Source: Allobosea sp. AAP35 (GTDB lineage: Bacteria; Pseudomonadota; Alphaproteobacteria; Rhizobiales; Beijerinckiaceae). Taken from it: a DNA stretch of 64,000 nt. The stretch is from assembly GCF_001295925.1 (NCBI RefSeq), contig NZ_LJHQ01000020.1, forward strand, positions 50,806 through 114,805. The letters run 5' to 3'. The notes beneath the pieces were generated by a model that saw only the letters and a program-made list of their open reading frames with translations, was not told the DNA's origin and ran no database searches. The first letter of the stretch is position 1; each line of letters begins with the position of its first letter. The position numbers and the translations under genes are program-made. Positions 1 to 7,973 of this stretch are shown here, piece after piece.

Positions 1-64
1 AGCGCCCGGCGGCCTCGGCCTCGCGCCAGAGTGTCTGAGGACAGATCTTGTAGATGAGCGGCAC
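1..64 (-). CDS. DUF952 family protein (5' part only)
   Basis: Only the first 21 codons are inside the window; the gene runs off the left edge. From a GTG at 64 the reverse strand reads VPLIYKICPQTLWREAEAAG, which resembles the N-terminus of small DUF952 proteins (about 110 residues, function unknown, usually starting with a (V/I)YKI motif followed by an aromatic-rich helix). An AGG about 7 nt upstream can serve as Shine-Dalgarno. A longer frame opening at TTG 124 exists but has no family similarity before the GTG. The gene is divergent from the S24 regulator at 230, so the two may share a control region. Family assignment rests on 21 residues, hence moderate confidence. Confidence 0.6.
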   Translation of the reverse strand, partial: MPLIYKICPQTLWREAEAAGR

Positions 65-154
65 GGAAAACCTCGGCGGATAGGGGCCATCGATGGCATA
101 GCGACTGTCAGGAGCCTTGGGCAATTTTTATCGGCATCGCGTTCGAAATCAGAT

Positions 155-185
155 TGAAATCTCATCGTGTAGGGGATATTTCCTA
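155..185 (+). promoter_or_regulatory. candidate promoter with palindromic operator
   Basis: Upstream of the S24 regulator, TTGAAA (155-160) and TATTTC (177-182) are spaced by 16 bp like a sigma-70 promoter. TAGGGGATATTTCCTA (170-185) is an imperfect palindrome (TAGG..ATAT..CCTA outer and inner bases match) overlapping the -10. Such a position would suit autorepression by the adjacent HTH/S24 protein. This is inferred from sequence only. Confidence 0.35.
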
Positions 186-229
186 TTTTAATCCCCGCCA
201 ATCGGCAACATCCCAGCGAGGTCTCCGCG

Positions 230-859
230 GTGCTGTCCCACGACCAGATCTGGAGTGCGATCGACTCGCTCGCCCAGCGCTATGGCTTCACCGCTTCGGG
301 GCTGGCGCGCAAGGCCGGGCTCGACGCGACCACCTTCAACCGGTCCAAACGCATCGGGCCCGACGGGCGCGAGCGCTGGCCCTCGACCGAATCGATCGCG
401 AAGGTTCTCCAGGCGACAGGCGCGTCGCTGGACGAATTCATGAGCGTGGTGATGCGGCGTGGCGCGGCGCCGTCGCGCACGATTCCGCTGATAGGGTTCG
501 CTCAGGCGGGCTCGGGCGGCTTCTTCGACGATGGTGGCTTCCCGGTCGGCACCGGTTGGGAGGAGGTCGCCTTTCCCGGCGTCGCCGACGAGAAGGCCTA
601 TGCGCTCGAAATTTCGGGTGATTCGATGCTGCCGCTCTATCGCGACGGCGACACCATCATCGTTTCGCCAACCGCCACCGTGCGCCGTGGCGACCGTGTC
701 GTGGTCAAGACGGTGGACGGCGAGGTTTTGGCCAAGCAGCTCAAGCGCCAGACCGCCAAGACGGTTGAGCTCGCCTCGCTCAATCCCGATCACAGCGACC
801 GGGTGCTGGGTCTGTCCGACATCACCTTCATGGCCCGCGTGATCTGGGCGAGCCAGTAA
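230..859 (+). CDS. S24 (LexA/CI-fold) family transcriptional regulator
   Basis: A 209-residue protein with an N-terminal helix-turn-helix region (about residues 5-70, containing an FTASGLARKAGLD helix) and a C-terminal S24 peptidase fold (about 85-205). The serine of the SGDSMLP motif and the lysine of the VLAKQL motif form the Ser-Lys dyad used by LexA, UmuD and CI repressors. A QAG sequence near residue 93 could be an Ala-Gly self-cleavage site. It is too unlike LexA in its DNA-binding half to be called lexA. The start is GTG at 230, with GAGG at 218-222 as Shine-Dalgarno. It stands alone, convergent with the kinase gene and divergent from the DUF952 gene. Its regulon and trigger are unknown. 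Confidence 0.85.
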   Translation: MLSHDQIWSAIDSLAQRYGFTASGLARKAGLDATTFNRSKRIGPDGRERWPSTESIAKVLQATGASLDEFMSVVMRRGAAPSRTIPLIGFAQAGSGGFFDDGGFPVGTGWEEVAFPGVADEKAYALEISGDSMLPLYRDGDTIIVSPTATVRRGDRVVVKTVDGEVLAKQLKRQTAKTVELASLNPDHSDRVLGLSDITFMARVIWASQ

Positions 860-871
860 CCGGCACCATTC

Positions 872-2332
872 TCAGGCAATAGCCGCCCGGCGCCCCGGCA
901 GAGTGACCTTGAACACCGCCCCGATTTCCGAGGGTTCGAGCGCAATCGTGCCGCCATGCAGCCGCACGAGTTCGGACGCGATGGCGAGCCCGAGCCCCGT
1001 TCCCCCTGGCGTGACCGAGCCGCGAAAAGCCTGGAACAGGTTGGCGCGTGCCCGCTCGGGCACGCCGGGGCCGTTGTCCGCCACGCGCAGGATGACCGAG
1101 CCATTGTCGCGCTCTGCCTTCACGGCGAGCGTCGCGCGGCCACCGGGCTCGGCGCCGGCCTGGGTCAGGGCCTGAACCGAATTGCGCATCAGGTTGAGCA
1201 GCACGCGGGCGATCTGGTCGGGATCGCAGGGCGCGATCAGCTCGGCGGGAACATCGTTGCGGAAGGACACCGGCATCGCCTCCGACAGGCCGAGCAGTTC
1301 CGCCTGTTCGGCGACGAGTTGGCGCAAGACCACGTCCTTAAGGACGGGCGTCGCCTCCGCCGCCCGTCCATAAGCCAGTGTCGCCTGGCAGAAGTCGATC
1401 GCGCGGCCAAGCGTCGCGATCAGCCGAGGTGCGAAGCGCTTGATCTTGGCGTCGCGGGTTTCGACAAGCTGGTCCGACATCAGCTGCGCCGCTGCCAGCA
1501 TGTTGCGCAGATCATGGTTGATCTTGCTGACCGCGAGGCCCAGTTCGGCGAGGTGCTTCTTGGTCCGCAACTCGTCCGCGAGCGTGAACTGCATGCGGGC
1601 CAGTGCGCGCTGGGCTTCACCGATTTCGTCGGCGCGCTGCGTCGGCTCGATGATCCGGTGCGGGTTCTCGGGCTCGGCCTCGAACTCCATGACATTGGCG
1701 GCGAGCTGGCGGATCGGCCCGACGATCATCCAGTTGAGCGCGACATAGACGGCCACCGCCGTCAGCCCCGAGATCACCAGCGAGATCAGCAGCAGATTGC
1801 CCGAAAACTTCAGCATGGCCTGCCGCAGCGGCGCCTCGTCGATCACGAGCTCGACGAAATCGGCGCCGCCGACCGCCTCGCCGATGACTCGGATCGGCAT
1901 CGCGGCCGGCGGCATCGCCAGCGTTTCGAGCGCCTCGCCGATCGCGCTGATCCAGCCCAGGCTGCGCAGATCGACGGTGCGGGAGACTGCCGCCGGCGGC
2001 ATCGAATCGAGGCTGAGCAGGCGTCGCGCGCCGCCGACGCGAGCCGCGATGGCGCGCGCGCCGACGCCCATCAGCAATCGGTTCTCGCTGCCTTCGGGCA
2101 GGCCGTCCTGTGGCGCGCCTTCGAGGACGAGAACGGCGATCTGCGCTGCGGCCAGCCTGTCGTTGAGCCAGTTGCGCCGGAAATTGGCGACCGACGGCAG
2201 GTAGATCAGCACTTCGGCCAGCATCACGAACAGCACGGTGAGAACGAGCAGCTTCGCCGACAATCCGAGGCGCGTCAGGCCGCGCGGCAGGCTGACAGAC
2301 AGCTGGTCCCTGTCGGGCGCGTGAGGTTGCAT
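872..2332 (-). CDS. membrane sensor histidine kinase (HAMP, HATPase)
   Basis: A 486-residue kinase. Two membrane helices (about residues 27-47 and 178-206) flank a periplasmic sensor segment of about 130 residues, followed by HAMP (about 207-255). The phospho-acceptor helix reads INHDLRNMLAAAQLM with His273. It differs from the classic HE-(L/F)-RTP box because Asp follows His and no Pro is present. The ATPase domain has an N-box (NLMRNSVQAL), a G1 box (DNGPGVPE) and a G2 box (GGTGLGLAIA). It lies 9 bp downstream of the flavoprotein gene at 2342, so the two are likely co-transcribed. No response regulator is adjacent, so the partner is elsewhere. Signal unknown; the pairing with a flavoprotein suggests redox sensing, as inference only. 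Confidence 0.88.
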   Translation of the reverse strand: MQPHAPDRDQLSVSLPRGLTRLGLSAKLLVLTVLFVMLAEVLIYLPSVANFRRNWLNDRLAAAQIAVLVLEGAPQDGLPEGSENRLLMGVGARAIAARVGGARRLLSLDSMPPAAVSRTVDLRSLGWISAIGEALETLAMPPAAMPIRVIGEAVGGADFVELVIDEAPLRQAMLKFSGNLLLISLVISGLTAVAVYVALNWMIVGPIRQLAANVMEFEAEPENPHRIIEPTQRADEIGEAQRALARMQFTLADELRTKKHLAELGLAVSKINHDLRNMLAAAQLMSDQLVETRDAKIKRFAPRLIATLGRAIDFCQATLAYGRAAEATPVLKDVVLRQLVAEQAELLGLSEAMPVSFRNDVPAELIAPCDPDQIARVLLNLMRNSVQALTQAGAEPGGRATLAVKAERDNGSVILRVADNGPGVPERARANLFQAFRGSVTPGGTGLGLAIASELVRLHGGTIALEPSEIGAVFKVTLPGRRAAIA

Positions 2333-2341
2333 CGATCGATC

Positions 2342-3799
2342 CTACCCGAAACGGCGCAGGAAGCCGATGATGCGCCGCAGGCCCGGCTTTGTCGCCAGCG
2401 GCGTGAGATAGGAGCTGGCGGCACGCTTCGAGATGTCTGACAGAGCCGGATAGGGCATGACGAGTTCCGCCATGTCCTGCGCACGCAGGCCCGTCTTCAG
2501 CGCCAGCGCCCAGGTCGCGATCAATTCTCCGGCCTGCGCGCCGACGATCGAGACGCCAAGTAGCTTGCCGCGGGCGTCGGTCACCAGTTTCACGAAGCCC
2601 TCGGTCGTGCGATCCGCCTGGGCTTGCTCGTTCTCGGCGTAGGGCCAACGCAGCACGCGGATGGTGCCGGCTTTGGCGCGCGCCTCGTCCTCTGTCAGGC
2701 CGACGCTGGCGAGCGCCGGCTGTGTCTGCGTCATCCTGGGCACGGCGCGCGCAGCGAACCGGCCGGGCTGCCGGAACAGCGCGTTGCGCAGCACGAGCCG
2801 GGCCTGTTCCTCCGCGGCCTGGCCGCCACCGAAACCACCCGCAGCCCCACTTGCGCAATCGCCGATCGCGTAGACGCGCCTGTTCGTGCTGCGCAGCCCG
2901 CGGTCGACCCGGATCCCGCCCGAGTCGCTGGCGATGCCCGCAAGTTCGAGGTCGAGCGCATCGATGGCGGGCACAGGCGCCTCGGCGAGCAGCAGATGCG
3001 TGCTTTCGATGGGGTGCTCGGTTTCGGTCATGCCGGCGACTACGAGCCGCACGCCGCCCCGGATCGCTTGCGCCTGCAGCACCTGTGCCTGCTCGTGGAG
3101 AACCACGCCGTCGCGCAACAGTCTCCGGCGCAGGATCGCCACCGCCTCGGGGTCCTCGCCAGCGAGCAGGCCGGCCGGCGCGACGAGGGTGACCGCGCTA
3201 CCGAGCCGCTTCATCGCCTGTGCCAGCGCGGCCGCCGAGGCGCCGCCGCCGAGCACGATCAGTCGCTCGGGTCGGCGCGTCATGGTCGCAAGGGTCGCAG
3301 CCGTCAGCCAGGATATGTCGCTCAGGCCCGGGATTGCCGGCGCGACCTGAAATGCACCCGTCGCGACCACGAAACGCCGCGCCTTGATCAACTTCTCGCC
3401 GACGGCGACCGTGCTGCGGCTGACGAAACGGGCTTCCCCCGACATCACGGTGGCCCCCAATGCCGTCAGGCGCTCGGCTGAGGCATTGGGCGCGAGCGCG
3501 GACACCGTGCGCTGGACATGGTCGTGAAGCTGCGAGGCATTGATCTCGGGCTCGACGGCCGCGATGCCGAACAGGCGTGCCTCCCGCAAGGCCTGGGCGC
3601 GTGCACCGGCGGCGGCAAGGGCTGCGATCGCACTGCTGCCCGTCTCGCCGCCCATCCTGTCGCGCTCGATCAGCACGATGGAGACACCGAAGGCGGCCGC
3701 AGCCGTTGCCACCGCCAGTCCGGCCGTACCCGCACCGATCACGCAGAGATCCGGCGTCAACGTCATAGGCTTGGCCAGCGAGGCCGCGCTCTCGCTCAC
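2342..3799 (-). CDS. FAD/NAD(P)-dependent oxidoreductase, mercuric reductase-like, without redox cysteines
   Basis: A 485-residue protein with the class I pyridine nucleotide-disulfide oxidoreductase layout. It has an N-terminal FAD dinucleotide fold (VIGAGTAGLAVA, about 20-31), a second nucleotide-binding fold (IVLGGGASAAALAQ), a VYAIGDCA FAD motif and a C-terminal dimerisation domain (about 360-480). Where lipoamide and mercuric reductases carry CxxxxC, this protein reads MGGETGSSAIAALA, with Thr53 and Ile58 at the two cysteine positions. The C-terminal motif is YPALSD. It therefore cannot run the usual disulfide relay, and its substrate is unknown. It is first in a likely two-gene operon with the sensor kinase. 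Annotation pipelines may call it dihydrolipoyl dehydrogenase or mercuric reductase; the missing cysteines argue against both. Confidence 0.8.
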   Translation of the reverse strand: MSESAASLAKPMTLTPDLCVIGAGTAGLAVATAAAAFGVSIVLIERDRMGGETGSSAIAALAAAGARAQALREARLFGIAAVEPEINASQLHDHVQRTVSALAPNASAERLTALGATVMSGEARFVSRSTVAVGEKLIKARRFVVATGAFQVAPAIPGLSDISWLTAATLATMTRRPERLIVLGGGASAAALAQAMKRLGSAVTLVAPAGLLAGEDPEAVAILRRRLLRDGVVLHEQAQVLQAQAIRGGVRLVVAGMTETEHPIESTHLLLAEAPVPAIDALDLELAGIASDSGGIRVDRGLRSTNRRVYAIGDCASGAAGGFGGGQAAEEQARLVLRNALFRQPGRFAARAVPRMTQTQPALASVGLTEDEARAKAGTIRVLRWPYAENEQAQADRTTEGFVKLVTDARGKLLGVSIVGAQAGELIATWALALKTGLRAQDMAELVMPYPALSDISKRAASSYLTPLATKPGLRRIIGFLRRFG

Positions 3800-4040
3800 G
3801 TCACAACCCCCGCAAGAGGTGTTCGAGACGACAAGGCGGATCGGTCGGCTGCTGTCGAGAGCCGGCTGACGGGCGGGACCATGCTGCCTCCCAGGTTGCT
3901 CATGCGGTTAGACGCTGATGCGTTGCAAAATCGACGGAATCAAGCCGTATCCGCGCTGACAATGATTGCAAGCGCCGGGTTGCCTGGAAAGTTCGGCGGC
4001 AGTTGGCGGAGGCGGGGGGCGTCGCGGCAGTCGTTCAAGC

Positions 4041-6425
4041 TCACGCGACGTTGCGGTCTTTCGTCGGCATGAAATTCGCCAATGGTTCCGGCCTGCCGAA
4101 GAGATAGCCCTGCGCCCGCTGGGCACCGAGAAGCTGGACGGCGATGCGCTGCTGCTCGGTTTCAATGCCTTCGACCACGACATTCATCGCAAGCCGACGG
4201 GCGAGTTGGCAGACAGCTTCGATGATCGCCTTCGACGCTTCGCTTGAATGAACGGTGCGGGTAAAACTTTGGTCGATCTTCACCTGGGCGAAGGGGTAGG
4301 TCGAGAGATAGGCCAGCGACGAATACCCGGTGCCGAAATCGTCGAGCGCGAAGGTCACCCCCAGCGCCCGCAATTCGTCGATCACGGCGAGCGTCGTCTT
4401 GTTGTCCTCGATCAGCAAGGACTCGGTCACTTCGAGCGTCAGACGACGCGAATCGAGATTGGAGGTGATGAGGGCGTCCTTGACCGTCTCGACGATACGG
4501 CGCGGCTCGCGGAACTGGCGCGGCGAGACATTGACCGAAACGCCGATCTCGCTGTCCCATATGGCGGCGTCCCGGCAGGCCTGCTGGATCGCCCAGTCGC
4601 CGATCATCGCGATCAGCCCCGACTGCTCCGCCACGGGGATGAAAAGCCCGGCCGACACCATTCCGCGTGTCGGATGTTGCCAGCGCATCAGGGCTTCCCG
4701 GGACAGGATCTTTCCGGTCTTCAGGTCGATGATCGGCTGATAATAGAGTTCCAGCGAGCCGTCCTCGCAGGCGCGGCGCAGATCGACTTCGAGCTCGTGG
4801 CGCTCGAGCATTTCCTCGGCCATCGCCGGATTGAAGAACATCAGCGTGTTGCGGCCGGCAGCTTTGGCTTTGTAGAGCGCGGTATCGGCATGTCGCAGCA
4901 GATCGGCCGGGGTTGCGCCATCGAATGGCGCCATCGCGATGCCGATGCTGGCCGTCACATAGACCGTCTTGTTGTCGAGAGTGAAGACCTTGGACATCGC
5001 ATCGATCATGCGCTGGGCGATCATGGTGACGACGGCGTGGTTGGCGGCGGGCAGGATCAGCAGGAATTCGTCGCCGCCGAATCGAGCCAGCAGATCGCTG
5101 TCGCGGATGGTGCCGCGAAGCCGGTTGGCGGTCTCGCTCAGCACGCGATCGCCGATATCATGGCCGAGGCTGTCATTGACCTGCTTGAAGCCGTCGAGAT
5201 CGACATAAAGCAAGGCGAAGGGCTCGCCAGTGCGGTCCATCCGACTGAAGGTCTCGGCGATGTTGTTGTTGTATTCGAACCGGTTGGCGAGGCCGGTCAG
5301 TTCGTCGAAGCGCGCCATCTGCTCGATGCGCGCCTCCGTCGCCTTCCGCTCGGTGGCGTCCTCGGTCGACATCAACACGCCGCCTTCAGCCGCTGGCGCG
5401 AAAGTTACGATCAGGACCCGGCCGCTGCGCGTTTGGATCTCGCGGCTCGTCGTCTGCTGCGCCAGCTGGTTTTCGGCAAGTGCCTCTCTCAGATCGCGCA
5501 GCTGGTCCGCCCCTATGACCTGCCGCTCGACCAGGAAGCGCCCGATCGCGGTGATCGGCGTGCCCGGCAAGGCAAGTGTCTCGGGCAGCCCGTACAGCGC
5601 CAGGTGCGGCGCGTTGCTCACGGCGAGCTTCAGATCGCGGTCGAACATCGCCAGCCCGTGGATCATGGTGTTGAGCGCGGCGTCAAGCGTGAGGTTTTGC
5701 GAATGCAGGGCCGAAGCCAGCGCTTTCGATTGCTTGGTCGCGTCGCTCAGCGCCAGCAGGTTGCGATGCAGCGAATTGGTGATGGCGATATTGGCTGCCA
5801 CATACAGAAAAGCGAAATAGCCGATATACTGATAGTAGACATTGTGGGCCTGGATCAGCCCGAATGCCATCGGAATGCAGAAGATCAGCAACTGAACCGC
5901 GACGAATTTCGGCCGGCCGGCATTGCGCGAGACATAGCCCGATGCGATCGCGATGGTTGACGCGACCGAGGTGATATGGGCTGCGGGATCGTCCGTATGC
6001 GTCAGCGCGGCATAGCAGCTATAGCCGAGGACGGCGCTGAAGGCAGTCGCGCCCAGGAAATAGTCACGGTCCCAGCGACGCGTTTCTTCGTAGCCTTCGT
6101 TTGAATGGTCGCTCCTGCGATACGAGACGAAGGTCAGCAGCCGTAGCGCGACGACGATCGTGGTGAGTACGGTGAGATCGAGAAAAAGCTCAAGCCCCGT
6201 CGAGATCCAGCATAGAAATGGCGTCAGGATGCCGGCGACGCCGCCTGGAATGATCGAGGCGGGCGACGAGAACAACGAACTGACCAGCAGCGCATAGCCG
6301 GGCAGGTCGAAACCCTCGCCCCGATTGTGCGCCTTGGCGGTCCATAGTCGCTTGAGCCCGGCCGCCATTCCACTCCACCCTTGCGGCCGGAAGCGATTGC
6401 CCCGTGCATCCGCAATTCCTGACAC
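4041..6425 (-). CDS. membrane PAS-GGDEF-EAL protein (c-di-GMP cyclase/phosphodiesterase)
   Basis: A 794-residue protein. About six or seven membrane helices (roughly 41-216) are followed by a PAS-like segment (about 245-350), a GGDEF domain and an EAL domain. The GGDEF signature is at 450-454, with an RxxD inhibitory site (RDSD, 441-444) five residues before it. The EAL signature (EALMRW) starts at 577, followed by DDFGTGYSSLAYL and KIDQSF. Both catalytic centres look intact, so it could both make and break c-di-GMP. The frame opens at GTG 6425 with little Shine-Dalgarno; ATG 6368 (residue 20) is preceded by GGAG and may be the true start. It lies 77 bp downstream of the rpfF-like gene in the same orientation, echoing the Burkholderia rpfF-rpfR pair, although RpfR itself is soluble. 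Confidence 0.9.
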   Translation of the reverse strand: MSGIADARGNRFRPQGWSGMAAGLKRLWTAKAHNRGEGFDLPGYALLVSSLFSSPASIIPGGVAGILTPFLCWISTGLELFLDLTVLTTIVVALRLLTFVSYRRSDHSNEGYEETRRWDRDYFLGATAFSAVLGYSCYAALTHTDDPAAHITSVASTIAIASGYVSRNAGRPKFVAVQLLIFCIPMAFGLIQAHNVYYQYIGYFAFLYVAANIAITNSLHRNLLALSDATKQSKALASALHSQNLTLDAALNTMIHGLAMFDRDLKLAVSNAPHLALYGLPETLALPGTPITAIGRFLVERQVIGADQLRDLREALAENQLAQQTTSREIQTRSGRVLIVTFAPAAEGGVLMSTEDATERKATEARIEQMARFDELTGLANRFEYNNNIAETFSRMDRTGEPFALLYVDLDGFKQVNDSLGHDIGDRVLSETANRLRGTIRDSDLLARFGGDEFLLILPAANHAVVTMIAQRMIDAMSKVFTLDNKTVYVTASIGIAMAPFDGATPADLLRHADTALYKAKAAGRNTLMFFNPAMAEEMLERHELEVDLRRACEDGSLELYYQPIIDLKTGKILSREALMRWQHPTRGMVSAGLFIPVAEQSGLIAMIGDWAIQQACRDAAIWDSEIGVSVNVSPRQFREPRRIVETVKDALITSNLDSRRLTLEVTESLLIEDNKTTLAVIDELRALGVTFALDDFGTGYSSLAYLSTYPFAQVKIDQSFTRTVHSSEASKAIIEAVCQLARRLAMNVVVEGIETEQQRIAVQLLGAQRAQGYLFGRPEPLANFMPTKDRNVA

Positions 6426-6502
6426 GTCAGGAACTTAATGTGAGAGAGGTAAATGTTTGGTGTTGTTGGGGCCTTAAGACTCGTCAGCTCAACCTTATTG
6501 TT

Positions 6503-7459
6503 TCAGACGCTCAAAGCGAGAGCCGCCGCGGCAGGCCGCTGATACATCCGCGCCAGCATGCGATCCTGGGTCTGCGCGATCCGCTGCAGTTTGGATATCG
6601 CGCTGGGGGTCAGCCTCAGCATGCAGTCTGTCCAGATCTGGCCGAGATGGCCGAGCTCGTCTTGGAGGTCGCCGGCACGGCGGTTGAAGGCCGAAAACAG
6701 CGCGGTCTTGGCGGAATGCACCGGTAGCGAATCATGGGCATATTTGCGGATCCAGGCCTCGCCTGTGCCCGTCGGGACGACCGCCTCCAGGCCGCCGGCC
6801 GCCATGAATTCGTGCGCGCTCATTTCCTCGCCCGAAAGCAGCATCTGCTCGGCGGCGCGTGCGCCCATCCGCCGCGAGAGGATCGCGACCGCCGTGATCG
6901 GGAAGTGATTGAACTTGATTTCGGGGTAGACGAAGGAGGCCTGCTCCTCGGCGATCATGATGTTGCATGAGCGAGGCGCATCGATTCCTCCGCCGATTGC
7001 CTTGGCATGGATCGTCGAAAGCGTCACGACCAGCCCGTTGAGCCCGCTGGCGTTCATCACCGCCCCGGCGCTCGACAGCCGGGCATATTCGGCCAGCGCC
7101 GCGCGATCGTTCCTGGCAAGGCAGTCGAGATAGAAATCCAGATCGCCGCCGAGCGTGAAGAACGGGCCGACCCCACGGAACGCCAGGAAACGCACCGGTG
7201 CGCGATGGTACTGGTCCGGGGCACCCCATAAGGCGACGATCGCGGTCTGGATTTTGACGAGGCTGTCGAGCAACTGCAGCGTGAAGACCGGCTTCAATTC
7301 GGGACGAATCGTCACCCAGAGCGTCTTGATTTCGGGCTCATAGGCCAGCTGCGTCTCCGGCAGGAACCCGGCTCTGTGACGGATCGTGTCGATGACTTCG
7401 CAGCTGTCGAGCACGGCTGCGGGACTGGCGTTGGTAACCGAAGCGAATGACTGAAACAT
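6503..7459 (-). CDS. rpfF: RpfF-like DSF-family signal synthase (crotonase superfamily)
   Basis: A 318-residue crotonase-fold protein that follows RpfF of Xanthomonas/Burkholderia across its length. It has FFTLGGDLDFYLDCL (about 100-114, oxyanion-hole region), HAKAIGGGIDAPRSCNIMIAEE (split here as GGGID at 156-160 and CNIMIAEE at 165-172), YPEIKFNHFP (178-187) and a C-terminal WTDCMLRL helix. RpfF enzymes dehydrate 3-hydroxyacyl-ACP and release a cis-2-unsaturated fatty acid (DSF) using two glutamates 20 residues apart. Here the second is Glu180, but the first is Asp160. That change may alter activity or product. About 30 extra N-terminal residues precede the conserved region. It is followed in the same direction by the GGDEF-EAL gene, which supports a signalling role. 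The alternative is a generic enoyl-CoA hydratase, but the GGDL and C-terminal motifs favour RpfF. Confidence 0.78.
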   Translation of the reverse strand: MFQSFASVTNASPAAVLDSCEVIDTIRHRAGFLPETQLAYEPEIKTLWVTIRPELKPVFTLQLLDSLVKIQTAIVALWGAPDQYHRAPVRFLAFRGVGPFFTLGGDLDFYLDCLARNDRAALAEYARLSSAGAVMNASGLNGLVVTLSTIHAKAIGGGIDAPRSCNIMIAEEQASFVYPEIKFNHFPITAVAILSRRMGARAAEQMLLSGEEMSAHEFMAAGGLEAVVPTGTGEAWIRKYAHDSLPVHSAKTALFSAFNRRAGDLQDELGHLGQIWTDCMLRLTPSAISKLQRIAQTQDRMLARMYQRPAAAALALSV

Positions 7460-7513
7460 GCCGCTGATCCCGTGTTGCCGCGCATCGAGAGCGATGGGAA
7501 CAGGGTAGGCGAA

Positions 7514-7562
7514 GTTAACAAACTGTAAACGAGAACTCCTTGAAATGGTTAATATCGTTAAT
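7514..7562. promoter_or_regulatory. AT-rich control region with CtrA-box-like repeats
   Basis: Upstream of the rpfF-like gene lies an AT-rich island in an otherwise GC-rich sequence. GTTAAC (7514-7519) and GTAAAC (7525-7530) repeat with an 11-bp period and give TTAA-N7-TAAA, one mismatch from the alphaproteobacterial CtrA box TTAA-N7-TTAA. A second direct repeat GTTAAT...GTTAAT (7548-7553, 7557-7562) has a 9-bp period. Assignment to CtrA is a suggestion only. Confidence 0.35.
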
Positions 7563-7752
7563 CTTTATTCCCTAACGTCACGCTACGGTCTTGAGCGGTG
7601 ATCCGCCATGGGGCGCCGTCGGAGACCAGGCATCGGCCCTGCAAACGACGCGCCGCCTGCCCCGCGCTTGTCGAAATCTGCGCATGCGGCTAACCATGCG
7701 CCGCGATTTCGCCGCGATGAAAGCGTTGAACCCCCGGTACCGAGTTGATGCC

Positions 7753-7917
7753 GTGAACCGTCAGACCATCATCGACGACGAGAAGAGGGCCCGCCTTGCC
7801 GCGGCCCTTCGGGAGAACCTGAAGCGCCGCAAGGCGCAGGCCCGGGCTCGTCGCGTGGAGGAGGGGCCTGCGCAGGACGAGGCACCGCTAGCCCAGGCCG
7901 GGCCCGACCGGTCCTGA
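7753..7917 (+). CDS. small basic conserved-type protein upstream of murA
   Basis: A 54-residue protein beginning VNRQTIIDDEKRARL and continuing with a strongly basic helical stretch (ENLKRRKAQARARR) and an acidic C-terminal tail. Short Lys/Arg-rich helical proteins of this sort are common in Hyphomicrobiales, but I know no function for them. The frame is open further upstream (ATG 7717, and 7591), so the start is uncertain; GTG 7753 is chosen because family-like sequence begins there, although the Shine-Dalgarno is weak. The gene precedes murA by 56 bp in the same direction and could share its promoter. Confidence 0.5.
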   Translation: MNRQTIIDDEKRARLAAALRENLKRRKAQARARRVEEGPAQDEAPLAQAGPDRS

Positions 7918-7973
7918 CCGAAATTTTCCAAGCGCCGCCAGCATCCAGCCGGCAGGCTTAGCAGGACCTGACG

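Noticed and set aside
956..2440. 494-codon open frame opposite the sensor kinase gene
   Set aside because: Composition is Arg/Asp/Gln/Ala-rich antisense sequence without domains; the minus-strand kinase has full motifs.
4248..5960. 570-codon frame opposite the GGDEF-EAL gene
   Set aside because: No recognisable domain and typical antisense composition; the opposite strand carries intact GGDEF and EAL motifs.
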